A stretch of 5,620 nucleotides of DNA. Source: Clostridia bacterium (GTDB lineage Bacteria; Bacillota_A; Clostridia; Oscillospirales; CAG-272). The translations under genes and the position numbers were made by a program. The stretch covers positions 1 through 5,620 of the forward strand of contig JAGBGV010000277.1 of the NCBI GenBank assembly GCA_017935805.1, given 5' to 3'. Position 1 is the stretch's first letter. Each line of letters starts with the position of its first letter. Shown here piece by piece: positions 5,570 to 5,620 of this stretch. Under the pieces are notes generated by a model. The model saw nothing but the letters and a program-made list of their open reading frames with translations. It was not told the DNA's origin and did no database searches.

Positions 5570-5620
5570 AGGCTCCTTCCGGGAGGGAGCTGTCACCGTA
5601 GGTGACTGAGGGAGAGTGCG
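5570..5620. repeat. Clostridial double-hairpin intergenic repeat, cut by window edge
   Basis: Two consecutive hairpins: GCTCCTTC / GAGGGAGC (5572-5579 and 5583-5590, one G-T pair) and GTCACC / GGTGAC around GTA (5592-5606), then CTGAGGGAGAGTG. This arrangement (GGCTCC...GGAGCTGTCA...TGACTGAGGGA) matches a repeat family I recall as scattered between genes in Ruminococcaceae-type genomes. On the minus strand the first hairpin is followed by TTTTTCT, so it would serve as an intrinsic terminator for a gene to the right. The recollection needs a genome search. Confidence 0.65.

Larger units (their letters stand above)
5387..5620. other. Intergenic region without a gene
   Basis: Minus-strand frames entering from the right edge stop within 40 codons and follow the repeat sequence, so I see no coding. 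The region carries three hairpins (5572-5590, 5492-5514, 5450-5475) that could terminate in the minus direction. Positions 5387-5449 are A/T-rich with no further site that I can support. The stretch 5515-5569 is unassigned and may belong to the edge repeat. Confidence 0.6.

Noticed and set aside
5515..5620. Minus-strand frames entering from the right edge as the end of a neighbouring gene
   Set aside because: All three frames stop within about 40 codons and run through the hairpin repeat, so the reading is more likely non-coding repeat.

Overview
The window looks like chromosomal DNA from a Bacillota member of class Clostridia, most likely a gut Oscillospirales/Ruminococcaceae-type bacterium. 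The reasons are moderate base composition by eye, strong GGAGG ribosome sites, canonical TTGACA/TATACT promoter elements, a BlaI-M56 regulatory pair, and at the right edge a double-hairpin intergenic repeat of a kind I recall from Ruminococcaceae-type genomes. No taxonomic marker gene is present, so this is inference.

Layout: all supported coding is on the minus strand, read from right to left. Positions 5320-5620 hold no gene. They contain an edge repeat that would act as a terminator on the minus strand, a second hairpin, a bidirectional intrinsic terminator, then the blaI promoter with two near-identical operator copies. Next comes a BlaI/MecI-family repressor gene (start at 5319, stop at 4936). 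Its stop codon overlaps by one base the start of a very large BlaR1/MecR1-like M56 metalloprotease gene. That gene fills the rest of the window (4936 to 1) and is still open at the left edge. I read 1,644 codons by hand and met no stop or frameshift.

The protease has the BlaR1 membrane plan: TM1, TM2, an extracellular loop, TM3, a cytoplasmic HExxH...ExxCD zinc protease domain, TM4, and an extracellular sensor. Two parts are unusual. The TM2-TM3 loop is about 125 residues and contains sixteen prolines at exact three-residue spacing. The extracellular part is not a penicillin-binding domain but more than 1,200 residues of other modules: a pair of short related beta-type segments, a segment resembling IseA-type domains, and two tandem related units of about 370 residues with beta-propeller-like motifs.

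Expected working, by analogy with BlaR1-BlaI: the repressor sits on the two operators and silences its own operon and perhaps unlinked genes. The ectodomain perceives an extracellular cue, the cytoplasmic protease is activated, and the repressor is inactivated. The ligand and the target genes cannot be read from this window, and no resistance gene is present. The large plus-strand open frames are antisense shadows of the protease gene.
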